Assembly (NCBI RefSeq): GCF_024734665.1
Contig: NZ_CP102931.1
Span: 3,470,001-3,534,000, forward strand
Direction: 5' to 3'
DNA from: Variovorax paradoxus
GTDB lineage: Bacteria; Pseudomonadota; Gammaproteobacteria; Burkholderiales; Burkholderiaceae_C
Length of the DNA stretch: 64,000 nt
The notes beneath the pieces are model-generated. The model was not told the DNA's origin and ran no database searches. It saw nothing but the letters and a program-made list of their open reading frames with translations. Below are positions 26,991-37,297 of the stretch, one piece after another. How positions within the stretch are numbered: the stretch's first letter is position 1; every line of letters starts with the position of its first letter. A program made the position numbers and the translations under genes.

Positions 26991-28775
26991 ATGCAAGCAC
27001 CCCCCGGCGGCGAGAACGTACGCCCTCCCCTGATGCGCCGTATGGCGCGACTCATGACCTGGTTTGGCGGCTCCCGCCAATGGTGGGCCCTCGGACTGAG
27101 CGGAGCGATGCTGGCAGCAATCACCGAACCGCTGATGGCCGCCCTGCTGAAGCCCCTGCTCGACCGGGGCTTCACGCGCGGCGAGATGCCCTTGTGGTTC
27201 GTGCCCGCCGCCGTGCTGCTTCTTTTCGCAGTACGCGGCATCGCCCAGTTCATTTCCCAGTACGCGCTGTCGCGCATCGCCAACGAAGGCATGCAGAAAC
27301 TGCGGCGGGTGCTGTTCGAGCGGCTGCTCGGCGCCGAACTCGCGCTGTTCGCCCGGCAATCGGCCAGCACTCTGTCGAACACGGTGGTCTACGAAGTGCA
27401 GACCGGCGCGATGCTGCTGGTGCAAGCGATTCTCGGGCTCTCGCGCGATGGCTTCACGCTGATCGCGCTGCTGGGCTATCTGGTCTACCTGAACTGGAAG
27501 CTCACCCTGATCGTCGCGTTCCTGGTGCCCAGCATCTCCTGGATCATGAAGGTGTTCTCCAAGCGGCTCTACCGCCTGACCCAGCAAGGCCAGCAAGCCA
27601 CCGACGAACTGGCCTACGTGGTCGAAGAAAACGTGCTCGCCCACCGAGTGGTGCGGCTGCACGGCGCGGAAGGCGCCCAGGGCCGCCGCTTCGAACAGCT
27701 GAGCCAGCGCCTGAACCGGCTGGCCGTGAAGTCGACCATCGCCCAGGCTGCCACCACGCCGCTCACGCAGATGATGGCTTCGCTCGCACTGTCGATCGTG
27801 GTGATGATCGCGCTGTGGCAAAGCGGCAAGCAGGGCTTCACGGTGGGCGGTTTCGTCGCCTACATCACGGCCATGCTGATGCTGATCGCGCCGATCCGGC
27901 GCCTCGCCGAAGTTGCCGGCCCCATCACCCGCGGCCTCGCTGCGCTGGAGCGTGGGCTGATCCTGATCGACGACGTGGCCCCGGAGTCGCAGGGCGCATT
28001 CCAGGTCGAACATGCCGAAGGACGCATCGAACTGCGCAACGTGCAGGTCAGCTACCGTGGCGAAGACGAACAGCGCGCGCTCGACGGCGTGAGCCTGACC
28101 ATCGAGCCCGGCCAGGTGGTGGCCTTCGTCGGCCCTTCGGGTTCGGGCAAGACCACGCTGGTCAACCTGCTGCCGCGCTTCGTGCAGCCCAGCGGCGGGC
28201 AGGTGCTGCTCGACGGACACGACACCAGCGAATGGCAATTGAAAAGCCTGCGCGCCCAGTTCGCCATGGTGAGCCAGGACGTGGTGATGCTCAATGAGAC
28301 GCTGGCGGCCAACGTGGCGCTGGGTGCCGAAATCGACCGCGAGCGCGTGCTGCAATGCATCGAGGCAGCCAATCTGAGCGCGCACGTCGAAAGCCTGCCC
28401 CAGGGCCTCGACACGGTGCTCGGCCACAACGCCACGCAGCTTTCGGGCGGCCAGCGCCAGCGCCTCGCCATTGCCCGTGCGCTCTACAAGAATGCGCCCG
28501 TGCTGCTGCTCGACGAGGCCACCTCGGCGCTCGACACCGAATCCGAACGGCTGGTGCAGGACGCCCTGCAGCGCCTGATGCAGAACCGCACCACGCTGAT
28601 CGTCGCCCACCGCTTGTCGACCATCCAGCATGCCGACCGGATCATCGTGATGGAGCAAGGGCGCATCGCCGAGCAAGGCAGCCACGAGCAGCTCATGGCG
28701 CTGGACGGGCTCTACGCGCGGCTGCAGACGCTGGCGGTGCGCAGCGCCCCGCCAGGACAGGACCCGACGCTTTAA
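26991..28775 (+). CDS. msbA: Lipid A export ABC transporter MsbA
   Basis: 594 aa half-transporter. N-terminal six-helix membrane domain (about res 20-320), then an ATPase domain with Walker A GPSGSGKT (res 381-388), signature LSGGQ (res 484-488) and Walker B VLLLDEATSAL. MsbA flips lipid A-core across the inner membrane. It is divergent from tolB, so two envelope units share a promoter region, and its stop lies 3 bp from that of convergent rng. Confidence 0.93.
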   Translation: MQAPPGGENVRPPLMRRMARLMTWFGGSRQWWALGLSGAMLAAITEPLMAALLKPLLDRGFTRGEMPLWFVPAAVLLLFAVRGIAQFISQYALSRIANEGMQKLRRVLFERLLGAELALFARQSASTLSNTVVYEVQTGAMLLVQAILGLSRDGFTLIALLGYLVYLNWKLTLIVAFLVPSISWIMKVFSKRLYRLTQQGQQATDELAYVVEENVLAHRVVRLHGAEGAQGRRFEQLSQRLNRLAVKSTIAQAATTPLTQMMASLALSIVVMIALWQSGKQGFTVGGFVAYITAMLMLIAPIRRLAEVAGPITRGLAALERGLILIDDVAPESQGAFQVEHAEGRIELRNVQVSYRGEDEQRALDGVSLTIEPGQVVAFVGPSGSGKTTLVNLLPRFVQPSGGQVLLDGHDTSEWQLKSLRAQFAMVSQDVVMLNETLAANVALGAEIDRERVLQCIEAANLSAHVESLPQGLDTVLGHNATQLSGGQRQRLAIARALYKNAPVLLLDEATSALDTESERLVQDALQRLMQNRTTLIVAHRLSTIQHADRIIVMEQGRIAEQGSHEQLMALDGLYARLQTLAVRSAPPGQDPTL

Positions 28776-28778
28776 GCC

Positions 28779-30305
28779 TTAAAGCAGCACGATGTCGTAC
28801 TGCCCCTGCCCGATCGCGGGCTCGGACTGCAGCGAAATCGGCTTGCCGATGAAGTCGCTCAGCCCCGCCAGGTGCTGGCTCTCCTCGTCGAGGAACAGCT
28901 CAATTACCTGCGGCGACGACACGATGCGGAACTCGCGCGGCGTGAACTGCCGCGCCTCGCGCAAAATCTCTCGCATCACGTCGTAGGCCACGCTGCGCGC
29001 GGTCTTCACGATGCCCTGGCCGCCGCACGCCGCACAAGGCTCGCACAGCATGTGCGCCAGCGATTCGCGGGTGCGCTTGCGCGTCATCTCGACCAGCCCG
29101 AGCTGCGAGAAGCCGCCGGCCGTGGTCTTCACGCGGTCGCGCGCCAGTTGCTTGCGGAACTCCGCCAGCACCTGCTCGCGGTGGTCGTCGCGGCCCATGT
29201 CGATGAAGTCGACGATGATGATCCCGCCCAGGTTGCGCAGCCGCAGCTGCCGCGCAATGGCCTGCGCCGCTTCGAGGTTGGTCTTGAAGATGGTGTCGTC
29301 GAAGTTGCGTGCACCGACGAAGCCGCCGGTGTTCACGTCCACCGTGGTCAACGCCTCGGTCTGGTCGACCACCAGATACCCGCCCGACTTGAGTTCGACG
29401 CGCCGGCCCAGCGCCTTCGCGATTTCTTCATCGACCGAATACAGGTCGAAGATCGGCCGCTCGCCCTTGTAGTGCTGCAGCTTGCCCGCCGCCTTGGGCA
29501 TGAATTCGAGCCCGAACTTCAGCAGCACCTCGAACTGCTCTCGCGAGTCGATGCGGATGGTCTGCGTGTCTTCGCTGGTCATGTCGCGCAACACGCGCTG
29601 CAGCAGGCTCAGGTCCTGGTGCAGCAACGACATCGGCGGCATGCGCATCGAGGCGTCACGGATGCGCGACCAGGTCTTGCGCAGATAGGCGATGTCTTCG
29701 GCCAGCTCGGGGTCGGTGGAGTCCTCGCCGTTGGTGCGCAGGATGAAGCCGCCGGTGTTGGCCGGCACCACGCCGCCACTGTCGGCCGCAGCAGCCGCTT
29801 CGATCAGCGCCAGCATGCGGTTGCGCAGCGACTCGCGCTGGTCTGACGGGATCTTCTGCGACACGCCTATGTGGTTGTCCTGCGGCAAGAACACCAGCAG
29901 CCGCCCGGCAATGCTGATCTGCGTGGACAGCCGCGCGCCCTTGGTGCCGATGGGGTCCTTGATGACCTGCACCAACAGCGACTGGCCCTCGAACACCTGC
30001 TTCTCGATGGGCACCATCGGCCCGCCGTTGCGGTGGTCGCGCTCGGGCGCCGGTGCACTGGGTCGCGAACCCGGCGTGAACGGCGCCACGATGTCGGCCA
30101 CGTGCAGGAAAGCGGTGCGCTCCAGGCCGATGTCGATGAAGGCCGACTGCATGCCCGGCAGCACGCGCGACACCTTGCCGAGGTAGATGTTGCCGACCAG
30201 TCCACGCTCCAGCGTTCGCTCGACGTGCAGCTCTTGCACCGCGCCGTGCTCGACCAGCGCCACACGGGTCTCCTGTGGAGACCAGTTGATCAGGATGTCT
30301 TGCAT
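28779..30305 (-). CDS. rng: Ribonuclease G
   Basis: 508 aa from ATG 30305 (MQDILINWSPQETRVALVEHG, shown in part). An S1 RNA-binding domain (about res 38-125) is followed by the RNase E/G catalytic domain; the VDVNTGGFVGARNFDDTI segment and the zinc-link CEPCAACGGQG are clear. Lack of a long C-terminal scaffold separates it from RNase E. It processes 16S rRNA 5' ends and degrades mRNA. The upstream in-frame extension overlaps maf and is rejected. It is last in the yebC-rng cluster. Confidence 0.95.
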   Translation of the reverse strand: MQDILINWSPQETRVALVEHGAVQELHVERTLERGLVGNIYLGKVSRVLPGMQSAFIDIGLERTAFLHVADIVAPFTPGSRPSAPAPERDHRNGGPMVPIEKQVFEGQSLLVQVIKDPIGTKGARLSTQISIAGRLLVFLPQDNHIGVSQKIPSDQRESLRNRMLALIEAAAAADSGGVVPANTGGFILRTNGEDSTDPELAEDIAYLRKTWSRIRDASMRMPPMSLLHQDLSLLQRVLRDMTSEDTQTIRIDSREQFEVLLKFGLEFMPKAAGKLQHYKGERPIFDLYSVDEEIAKALGRRVELKSGGYLVVDQTEALTTVDVNTGGFVGARNFDDTIFKTNLEAAQAIARQLRLRNLGGIIIVDFIDMGRDDHREQVLAEFRKQLARDRVKTTAGGFSQLGLVEMTRKRTRESLAHMLCEPCAACGGQGIVKTARSVAYDVMREILREARQFTPREFRIVSSPQVIELFLDEESQHLAGLSDFIGKPISLQSEPAIGQGQYDIVLL

Positions 30306-30312
30306 GGAATTC

Positions 30313-30915
30313 TCAAGTATTGAAACCGGCGTTTCGAAGCAGCCCTGCTGTCTCGAACATGGGAAGGCCCATGATGCCCGAATAGGACCCGCTGATGTGT
30401 TCGATGAACGCGGCCGCCGCGCCCTGGATGGCATAGGCCCCGGCCTTGCCCAGCGGCTCGCCGCTGCCGGCGTAGCGGGCGATCTGCGCATCGGTGATGT
30501 CCGCGAAGCGCACACGGGACACGCTGAGCGCTGCGTGACGCTGCGCGCCATGCTGCAGCGCAACGGCGGTCAGCACGCGGTGCGTAGCGCCCGAGAGCAA
30601 TCGCAGCATGCGCGCCGCATCCGCCGCATCTTCGGGCTTGCCGAGGATCGTGCGGCCGAGTGCGACTGTGGTGTCGGCGCAGAGCACCGGCGCATCGGCG
30701 AGGCCGCGGCGCTGGAGCCGGGCCACCGCGGCATCGAGCTTCAAGGCCGTGACGCGCTGCACATACGTTGCAGGAGCCTCGTTGGGCAGCACGGCTTCGA
30801 GCGATTCGGCGTCTTCGTTGGCATCGGCCAGCAGCAGTTCGTGGCGCACGCCGAATTGGCCGAGCAATTGGGCGCGACGCGGGCTCTGCGAAGCGAGGTA
30901 GATGAAGTCCGGCAA
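30313..30915 (-). CDS. maf: Maf-family nucleotide pyrophosphatase
   Basis: 200 aa. N-terminal [12 protein letters not shown] is the Maf signature; CADTTVALG and [14 protein letters not shown] follow. Maf proteins hydrolyse dTTP, UTP or modified nucleotides to monophosphates, clearing non-canonical bases. The start is TTG at 30915 with AGGAGAA upstream; no ATG fits. It lies 7 bp before rng, as in many proteobacteria. Confidence 0.93.
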   Translation of the reverse strand: MPDFIYLASQSPRRAQLLGQFGVRHELLLADANEDAESLEAVLPNEAPATYVQRVTALKLDAAVARLQRRGLADAPVLCADTTVALGRTILGKPEDAADAARMLRLLSGATHRVLTAVALQHGAQRHAALSVSRVRFADITDAQIARYAGSGEPLGKAGAYAIQGAAAAFIEHISGSYSGIMGLPMFETAGLLRNAGFNT

Positions 30916-30918
30916 GGT

Positions 30919-31623
30919 TCAGTTCTCCTGGAGGGCCGGCTGCGCGCCGGCCACTGTGCGGTTCCAGACCAGTCCATGCGGCAGGCGCGCGGGTCCGAAA
31001 AGAAAGTGAAGGACACGGCGACGGTCCGGCGATCGGGCGCGGGACGACACATGCAGCAGCAACGGGCGCATCAGCAAGGCATCGCCACGCGCCGCCACGC
31101 AGATCGTCTCGCCATGTTCGGCGCGCAAAGCCTGCGCTTCATCGCCGTCCATCCGACCGGCACGATGGCTGCCCGGCACGACGCACAACGGCCCCGCATC
31201 CACGTCGCAGTCATCCAGATGCACCCGCACTGCGAGCAGCGATTCCAATACATCGACCGGCGGCTGCACATAAGGCTCGCCTTCCTTGACGACGGCCGGC
31301 ATGCCGGCGCCCGAGGCGGGAATCGAGGTGTCCTGATGCAGCGCGACCAGCCAGTTCCTGTCGGCAGTCTTGTCGAAGAGCGTGCATTGCACGGCCACCG
31401 ATGAAGCATCGAGCAGGCCCATGCTGACCAGCCGCGTCTTCAGTTGGACGGCCATTTCGCTGCACTGCGGCTGGGCCAGAAGGTTGCGGCTGCCTGCCGC
31501 CTGCCCCAGCCAATGATCGAGCGACTGCGCGGTTGCGTCCAGCAGATCAAACGGCAACAGCGCCGGCAGCAGCGCATGGCCCTTCTCCTCGAGCAACGCG
31601 GCCTGCCCGTCGGCGCTTGTCAT
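30919..31623 (-). CDS. Phytanoyl-CoA dioxygenase-like Fe(II)/2OG oxygenase
   Basis: 234 aa from ATG 31623, overlapping the rlmH stop (ATGA). The HQD triad start ([11 protein letters not shown]), a distal His in [10 protein letters not shown] and a downstream Arg pattern fit the PhyH family of iron/2-oxoglutarate oxygenases. The substrate is unknown. It is embedded between rlmH and maf with 3-4 bp junctions, so it must be expressed with ribosome-maturation genes. Confidence 0.8.
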   Translation of the reverse strand: MTSADGQAALLEEKGHALLPALLPFDLLDATAQSLDHWLGQAAGSRNLLAQPQCSEMAVQLKTRLVSMGLLDASSVAVQCTLFDKTADRNWLVALHQDTSIPASGAGMPAVVKEGEPYVQPPVDVLESLLAVRVHLDDCDVDAGPLCVVPGSHRAGRMDGDEAQALRAEHGETICVAARGDALLMRPLLLHVSSRARSPDRRRVLHFLFGPARLPHGLVWNRTVAGAQPALQEN

Positions 31624-32087
31624 TCGCGGTGGTAAGGATGACCCGCGTTGACCGACCACGCCCGGTACAGCTGCTCGACCAGCAGCACCCGCGCCATCGC
31701 GTGCGGCAGCGTCAGGTCAGACAGGCGGATGCGTTCGTGGGCCGCGGCCTTGAAGGCCGGATCGAGCCCGTCGGGCCCGCCAATGACCAAGGCGACGTCA
31801 TCGCCCTCGCCCTGCCAAGCCTGCAGGCGCGCGGCAAGCGCCTTGGTGGTCAGCGCCGTGCCGCGTTCGTCGAGCGCAACGATGCGCATGCCACGCGCAA
31901 TTGCGCCTTCGATGCGTTCGCGCTCCGCGGCATACAGCGTTTCGAGCGACTTGGAGCCGCGCGGCTCGGTCTTGACGGCGCGCAGCTCGAGCTTGAGCTC
32001 GGGCGGGAAGCGCTTGGCGTAGTCGTCCCAGGCAGTCTGTGCCCAATCGGGCATGCGCTGCCCGACGGCGACCACCAGCAGCTTCAT
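31620..32087 (-). CDS. rlmH: 23S rRNA pseudouridine1915 N3-methyltransferase
   Basis: 155 aa, the usual length, from ATG 32087. The SPOUT-fold motif [12 protein letters not shown] and the C-terminal [18 protein letters not shown] are characteristic. RlmH methylates pseudouridine 1915 in helix 69 of 23S rRNA. The start overlaps the rsfS stop (ATGA), matching the conserved rsfS-rlmH pair. Confidence 0.96.
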   Translation of the reverse strand: MKLLVVAVGQRMPDWAQTAWDDYAKRFPPELKLELRAVKTEPRGSKSLETLYAAERERIEGAIARGMRIVALDERGTALTTKALAARLQAWQGEGDDVALVIGGPDGLDPAFKAAAHERIRLSDLTLPHAMARVLLVEQLYRAWSVNAGHPYHRE

Positions 32088-32746
32088 GCGCGGCGGGCTG
32101 GCGCCTTCCTGGCAGCCGTCGTCGTCTTCTTCGCAGCGGGCTTCTTGGCGGCAGGCTTGCCGACGACCTTGACCGGCACGCGTGCGGTGGTGGTCTTCCT
32201 GGCGGGCGCCTTCTTGGCAGCGGTTTTCTTGGCCGGTGCCTTCGCAGCCTTGGCTTCTTGTTCGGCCGCGCGGATCGCGGTCTTGGCGGCGCTGGAGCGG
32301 CGCAGCGTCGGCGTCTTGGCGGCCGGCTTCTTCTCTTCGGTGCCGACCTTCGATGCGGTGGCAACCGCGGGCTTGACACCGCCGAGCTTGGCGCGCACCG
32401 GCTTGTCGCCCCAGATCTCTTCGAGGTGGTAGTACTGGCGGATGGCGGGCTGCATGATGTGCGCCACAGCCGCGCCGCAGTCCACGATGATCCACTCGCC
32501 GTTGTCTTCGCCCTCGATGCGCGGCTTGCCGAAACCGGCTTCGCGCACCGCATCGCGCACGCTGGCGGCCAGCGCCTTGGTCTGGCGGTTGGAGGTGCCC
32601 GACGCCACGATCACGCGCTCGAACAGCGGCGAAAGATGTTCTGTGTCGAATACCTGAATGTCCTGCGCCTTGACGTCTTCGAGACCATCGATGATGGCTC
32701 GCTGGAGTTTCTGGGTGTCTTTCTTGGCGGCGGCTTCAGTGGTCAT
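32084..32746 (-). CDS. rsfS: Ribosomal silencing factor RsfS with Lys/Ala-rich tail
   Basis: 220 aa. The first 118 or so residues form the RsfS/Iojap domain ([36 protein letters not shown]), which binds uL14 and blocks subunit joining in stationary phase. The last 100 residues (121-220) are low-complexity Ala/Lys/Pro/Thr with AAKK-type repeats, like histone H1 or DNA-binding tails. Typical RsfS proteins end near 105-130 aa. The tail is in-frame and ends exactly at the rlmH overlap. Confidence 0.93.
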   Translation of the reverse strand: MTTEAAAKKDTQKLQRAIIDGLEDVKAQDIQVFDTEHLSPLFERVIVASGTSNRQTKALAASVRDAVREAGFGKPRIEGEDNGEWIIVDCGAAVAHIMQPAIRQYYHLEEIWGDKPVRAKLGGVKPAVATASKVGTEEKKPAAKTPTLRRSSAAKTAIRAAEQEAKAAKAPAKKTAAKKAPARKTTTARVPVKVVGKPAAKKPAAKKTTTAARKAPARRA

Positions 32747-33378
32747 CAGGCAGAGCGGTAGAGGTGGTGTTGGTCAATATAGCGTGCAACCGTGGGCGGA
32801 ACCAGCGAGGAAATGTCCACGCCAAGCTCTGCGCGCCGCCGAATCTCGGTGGCGCTGTTGTTCATAGGTGGCAGTTCGAGCGCCTCGAAACGCGCGCCAG
32901 CCGGGAGGCCGGGCAGCATTTTCGGATCAAAACGAGCAGCGTTGCTCGTCGATAGTGCGCGATACGCTACAGAAACGATAGCAATGCCGAGTATATCCTG
33001 CCAGCCGTGCCAGGTCGGCAACGCACTCGCCTGGTCGGCGCCCATGATCAGAACCAGCTGTGCGCCGGGCTGCTCGCGCTGCAGTTCGTGCAGGGTGTCG
33101 AGCGTGTAGGTGGGCCCGTCGCGCAGCACTTCGCGGCTGTCGATGACGACGGTGCCCTTCAGGTCAGCGAAGGCCAGCCGCGTCATCTCGAGGCGGTCTT
33201 CCTTCGGCGTGAGCGCCCTGCTCTTGTGCCAGGCCTGACCCGTGGGAATGACGTGCAGTTCGGCAAGATCGAGTTGCGCCAGCGCGGCTTCGGCTAGCGC
33301 GACGTGGGCGTTGTGCGGCGGATCGAATGCGCCGCCGAAAATGCCGATGCGACGCACCGCAGTGCCGGAGCGGTTCAC
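32746..33378 (-). CDS. nadD: Nicotinate-nucleotide adenylyltransferase
   Basis: 210 aa from a GTG at 33378 that overlaps the hemF stop (GTGA). [14 protein letters not shown] is the nucleotidyltransferase HxxH motif, and the ISxTEIRRR-like end reads NSATEIRRR. NadD makes nicotinate adenine dinucleotide for NAD synthesis. The open frame continues into hemF but lacks homology there. The stop and the rsfS start share one base (TGATG). Confidence 0.93.
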   Translation of the reverse strand: MNRSGTAVRRIGIFGGAFDPPHNAHVALAEAALAQLDLAELHVIPTGQAWHKSRALTPKEDRLEMTRLAFADLKGTVVIDSREVLRDGPTYTLDTLHELQREQPGAQLVLIMGADQASALPTWHGWQDILGIAIVSVAYRALSTSNAARFDPKMLPGLPAGARFEALELPPMNNSATEIRRRAELGVDISSLVPPTVARYIDQHHLYRSA

Positions 33379-34301
33379 AACCAGTCGCGCCGCACGATGA
33401 AGTCGCTGTAGAGCGCGGCTTCTGGGCTGCCCGGCTCGGGCTGCTGCTGGTAGGCCCAGCTGGCCAGCGGCGGCATCGACAGCAGGATTGATTCGGTGCG
33501 TCCACCCGACTGAAGGCCGAAGTGCGTGCCGCGGTCCCACACGAGGTTGAACTCGACATAGCGGCCGCGCCGATAGAGCTGGAAGTTGCGTTCGCGCTCC
33601 GTGTAAGGCGTGGCGCGGCGGCGCTCGACGATCGGCAGATACGCCGGCAAAAAGCCATCGCCCACCGAGCGGATCAGCGCGAAGCCGTTCTCGAAACCGC
33701 CTTCGGAAAAATCATCGAAGAAGATGCCACCGATGCCACGCTGCTCGCCGCGATGCTTCAGGAAGAAATACTCGTCGCACCAGGTCTTGAAGCGCGGGTA
33801 CTTGTCGTCGCCGAAGGGTGCAAGCGCATTGCGGCACGTGGTGTGGAAGTGCACCGCATCTTCCTCGAAGCCGTAGCACGGCGTGAGGTCCATGCCACCG
33901 CCGAACCAGCAGACCGGCTCGCCTCCTGCACCTTCTTTGGGCAGCGCAGCCAGCATGCGCACGTTCATATGGACGATGGGCACGTAGGGGTTGCGCGGAT
34001 GGAACACCAGCGACACGCCCATTGCCTCGAAAGGCGCCCCCGACAGCTCAGGCCGGTTCTGCGTGGCCGAGGGCGGGAGCTTCGGCCCCCGCACCTGCGA
34101 GAAGCCGCAGCCCGCGCGCTCGAACAGTTCACCGCCTTCGAGGATGCAGGTCAGCCCATGGCCCTGCAGCGGCTCGCCGGGCGCCTTTTGCCAGGCGTCT
34201 CGCACGCAGATGCCGCCGTCGGCCTTCTCGGCCGCCGCGATGATCGACTGCTGCAGTCCGCGCAGGTACTCGCTGACCGCTGCCGGGTTAGTTTGCTGCA
34301 T
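33375..34301 (-). CDS. hemF: Aerobic coproporphyrinogen III oxidase
   Basis: 308 aa from ATG 34301. Oxygen-dependent HemF motifs are present: [28 protein letters not shown] and [20 protein letters not shown] (in part). It decarboxylates coproporphyrinogen III to protoporphyrinogen IX in haem synthesis. The start shares a base with the purD stop (TGATG). Confidence 0.97.
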   Translation of the reverse strand: MQQTNPAAVSEYLRGLQQSIIAAAEKADGGICVRDAWQKAPGEPLQGHGLTCILEGGELFERAGCGFSQVRGPKLPPSATQNRPELSGAPFEAMGVSLVFHPRNPYVPIVHMNVRMLAALPKEGAGGEPVCWFGGGMDLTPCYGFEEDAVHFHTTCRNALAPFGDDKYPRFKTWCDEYFFLKHRGEQRGIGGIFFDDFSEGGFENGFALIRSVGDGFLPAYLPIVERRRATPYTERERNFQLYRRGRYVEFNLVWDRGTHFGLQSGGRTESILLSMPPLASWAYQQQPEPGSPEAALYSDFIVRRDWL

Positions 34302-35599
34302 CAAGCGCCGTGGGTGTTGCGCGCGTGAAGCGCGCGGAATCCGATGTCCTTGCGGTATTGCGCGCCGTCGAAGTTGACGCGCGCCGCAACCTCGTAGGCC
34401 CGCTGCTGCGCCTGCTTCACGCTGTCGGCCAGCACGGTCACGCAGAGCACGCGGCCGCCGCTGGTCTTGAGCTCGCCGTTTTCCAGCGTAGTGCCGGCGT
34501 GGAACACCACGGCATCGGGCGCCTCGGCCGGAATGCCGGTTATGCGGTCGCCCTTGCGCGGCGACAGCGGATAGCCGTGCGCGGCCATCACCACGCCCAG
34601 CGCCACGCGGCGGTCCCACTGCAGCTCGACCTGGTCGAGCGTGCCGTCGGTGGCGTGCCAGAACACCTCGAACAGGTCGGACTTCAAACGCATCATGATC
34701 GGCTGCGTCTCGGGGTCGCCCATGCGGCAGTTGAACTCGAGCGTCTTGGGGTGGCCCGTGGCGTCGATCATCAGGCCGGCGTAGAGAAAGCCGGTGAACG
34801 GAATGCCGTCTTTCTCCATGCCGCGGATGGTCGGCAGGATGATTTCGCGCATGGCGCGCGCATGCACTTCGGCCGTGACCACCGGCGCGGGCGAATACGC
34901 GCCCATGCCACCGGTGTTGGGACCTTCGTCGTTGTCGAGCAGGCGCTTGTGGTCCTGGCTGGTGGCCAGCGCAGTGACGTTCTTGCCGTCGCACAGCACG
35001 ATGAAGCTGGCTTCTTCGCCCTGCAGGAACTCTTCGATGACGACGCGCGCGCCGCCTTCGTTGTGCGACACGCCGAACTTGTTGTCGACCAGCATGAAGT
35101 CGACTGCCTCGTGCGCTTCCTCCGCGGTCATGGCGACCACCACGCCCTTGCCAGCCGCCAGGCCGTCGGCCTTGACGACGATGGGCGCGCCCTTGGCGTC
35201 GATGTACGCGTGCGCCGCTGCGGCGTCAGTGAAAGCCTCGTACTCGGCGGTCGGAATCTTGTGGCGCTTCATGAAGGCCTTGGAGAAGGCCTTCGAGCTT
35301 TCGAGCTGCGCGGCTGCCTGCGTGGGGCCGAAGATGCGCAGGCCGTGTGCGCGGAACTCGTCCACCACACCGGCAGCCAGCGGCGCCTCGGGGCCGACCA
35401 CGGTCAGCGCGATCTTTTCCTTCATCGCCCATTCGCGCAGCGCGGCGGGCTCGGTGATGTCGACGCAGTCGTAGCGCTCGTCGGCTGCGGTGCCGCCGTT
35501 GCCCGGCGCCACGTACACGCGGCTCACCCGGGCAGCCTGTGCCAGCCGCCATGCCAGAGCGTGTTCACGGCCCCCTCCCCCAATTACCAGTACCTTCAT
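34301..35599 (-). CDS. purD: Phosphoribosylamine-glycine ligase
   Basis: 432 aa, full length. N-terminal [18 protein letters not shown]-grasp core with [16 protein letters not shown] and [14 protein letters not shown]. PurD joins glycine to phosphoribosylamine in purine synthesis. It lies 63 bp downstream of yebC and overlaps hemF. Confidence 0.98.
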   Translation of the reverse strand: MKVLVIGGGGREHALAWRLAQAARVSRVYVAPGNGGTAADERYDCVDITEPAALREWAMKEKIALTVVGPEAPLAAGVVDEFRAHGLRIFGPTQAAAQLESSKAFSKAFMKRHKIPTAEYEAFTDAAAAHAYIDAKGAPIVVKADGLAAGKGVVVAMTAEEAHEAVDFMLVDNKFGVSHNEGGARVVIEEFLQGEEASFIVLCDGKNVTALATSQDHKRLLDNDEGPNTGGMGAYSPAPVVTAEVHARAMREIILPTIRGMEKDGIPFTGFLYAGLMIDATGHPKTLEFNCRMGDPETQPIMMRLKSDLFEVFWHATDGTLDQVELQWDRRVALGVVMAAHGYPLSPRKGDRITGIPAEAPDAVVFHAGTTLENGELKTSGGRVLCVTVLADSVKQAQQRAYEVAARVNFDGAQYRKDIGFRALHARNTHGA

Positions 35600-35662
35600 T
35601 CGCGGGCCTTCATTTCTCGCTGTGATTCAACTAACAACATTCATTCGCCATCGCTCGCCGGA

Positions 35663-36388
35663 TCACTCGGACAGCGAGGCGTTGTGATAAACGTCCTGCA
35701 CGTCGTCCAAGTCCTCGAGCACGTCGAGCAACTTCTGCATTCTTGCGGCGTCTTCGCCAGTCACGTCTACCGTGTTTTCGGCGCGCATGGTGACTTCGGC
35801 GGCGTCGGGCTTCAGGCCCGCGGCTTCGAGCGCGTTCTTCACGGTTTCGAAGTCGGCGACGGCAGTGATCACCTCGATGGCGCCGTCGTCGTCGGTAACG
35901 ACGTCTTCGGCGCCCGCTTCGAGCGCCACTTCCATCACCTTGTCTTCATTGGTGCCCGGCGCAAAGATGAACTGGCCGCAGTGCTTGAACTGGAAGGCCA
36001 CGGAGCCCTCGGTGCCCATGTTGCCGCCGTGCTTGGAGAAGGCGTGGCGCACTTCGGCCACGGTGCGCACGCGGTTGTCGGTCATGGTGTCGACGATGAT
36101 CGCCGCGCCGCCGATGCCGTACCCTTCGTAACGAATTTCTTCGTAATTGACGCCTTCGAGGTTGCCCGTCGCCTTGTCGATGTTGCGCTTGATGGTGTCG
36201 ATGGGCAGGTTCACCGCCTTGGCCTTTTCCACCGCCAGCCGCAGCCGGGGGTTGGAGCCCAGATCGGCGCCGCCGGCGCGGGCGGCCACTGTGATTTCAC
36301 GGATGGCGCGGGTCCAGAGCTTGCCCCGCTTCTCGTCCTGGCGGCCCTTCCGGTGCTGAATATTCGCCCACTTGCTATGTCCGGCCAT
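35663..36388 (-). CDS. yebC: YebC/PmpR-family protein (transcription/translation factor)
   Basis: 241 aa, full length, beginning [18 protein letters not shown], the family hallmark. Family members are reported as DNA-binding regulators and, for some, as factors relieving ribosome stalling at proline stretches. It heads the minus-strand cluster that runs to rng and is divergent from the ubiE-like gene. Confidence 0.95.
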   Translation of the reverse strand: MAGHSKWANIQHRKGRQDEKRGKLWTRAIREITVAARAGGADLGSNPRLRLAVEKAKAVNLPIDTIKRNIDKATGNLEGVNYEEIRYEGYGIGGAAIIVDTMTDNRVRTVAEVRHAFSKHGGNMGTEGSVAFQFKHCGQFIFAPGTNEDKVMEVALEAGAEDVVTDDDGAIEVITAVADFETVKNALEAAGLKPDAAEVTMRAENTVDVTGEDAARMQKLLDVLEDLDDVQDVYHNASLSE

Positions 36389-36494
36389 GGCTTTCTATCT
36401 CGCTGTCCTGTGTTTTCTGAGCAGGCTCCGAGTTTACTGTCCGGCGCACACAACGCCCGCCCTGGGGCCCGGAATTCGGGCCGGGGCTTTTGGT

Positions 36495-36500
36495 GATAAT
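36495..36500 (+). promoter_or_regulatory. GATAAT -10-like hexamer upstream of ubiE-like gene
   Basis: GATAAT ends 6 nt before the ATG at 36507 with no Shine-Dalgarno, as at dapC. It suggests a leaderless transcript; there is no convincing -35 element. Confidence 0.4.
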
Positions 36501-36506
36501 CGTTCG

Positions 36507-37295
36507 ATGACGCCATCGCCTTCCGTCGGGCCCGGGAATCCTGACATCCTGCCGCCGCACGCCCCTTTGCCGCTGTACTACAAGACCGAGGCCGAGCATC
36601 AGGCGTTCCTGCTGCGCATCTTCGACAGCACTGCCGCGGACTACGACCGCATCGAGAGCGTGCTGGCCTTCGGCACCGGCCCCTCATACCGCCGTGCTGC
36701 GCTGCGGGAAGCCGGCCTCTCGGCGGGCATGCAGGTGCTGGACGTGGGCATCGGCACCGGGCTCGTGGCCCGCGAGGCGCTGAAACTCATCGGCTCCACC
36801 GGCCAGCTCGTGGGCATCGACCCCAGCCCCGGCATGTTGGGCCAAGTCAAGCTTCCCGGTGTCGAGCTTGTGCGCGGCGTGGCCGAAGCCCTGCCCCGAC
36901 CCGATGCCAGCAGCGACTTCGTGAGCATGGGCTACGCCATGCGCCATATCAGCGACGTGGCGGCCGCCTTCAGCGAGTTCCATCGCGTGCTGCGCCCGGG
37001 TGGGCGCGTGGCGGTGCTCGAAATAACCAAGCCCGAGGGCCGCATCGCAACCGCGCTGCTCAAGGGCTACATGCGTGCCGTGGTGCCGCTGATCGCCCGC
37101 GTGGTCGGTCGCCAACGCAACACCTCGGAACTGTGGCGCTATTACTGGGACACGATCGAGGCCTGCATTCCGCCCGAGCGGGTGATGCAGGCGCTGGCCG
37201 ACGCGGGTTTTCGCGACGTGCGCCGGCATGCGAGCCTCGGCGTTTTCTCTGCCTACACCGCCATCAAACCCGAACACACCGTCGAGGCCAGCTGA
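36507..37295 (+). CDS. UbiE-like class I SAM methyltransferase
   Basis: 262 aa from ATG 36507. Motif I VLDVGIGTGLVAREAL and post-motif GIDPSPGML mark a UbiE/COQ5-type methyltransferase. Only 2 bp separate it from the chorismatase gene, so it probably methylates a product of that pathway: an aryl polyketide, a quinone ring or an aryl lipid. A second, housekeeping ubiE is likely elsewhere, so no symbol is given. Confidence 0.8.
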   Translation: MTPSPSVGPGNPDILPPHAPLPLYYKTEAEHQAFLLRIFDSTAADYDRIESVLAFGTGPSYRRAALREAGLSAGMQVLDVGIGTGLVAREALKLIGSTGQLVGIDPSPGMLGQVKLPGVELVRGVAEALPRPDASSDFVSMGYAMRHISDVAAAFSEFHRVLRPGGRVAVLEITKPEGRIATALLKGYMRAVVPLIARVVGRQRNTSELWRYYWDTIEACIPPERVMQALADAGFRDVRRHASLGVFSAYTAIKPEHTVEAS

Positions 37296-37297
37296 CA

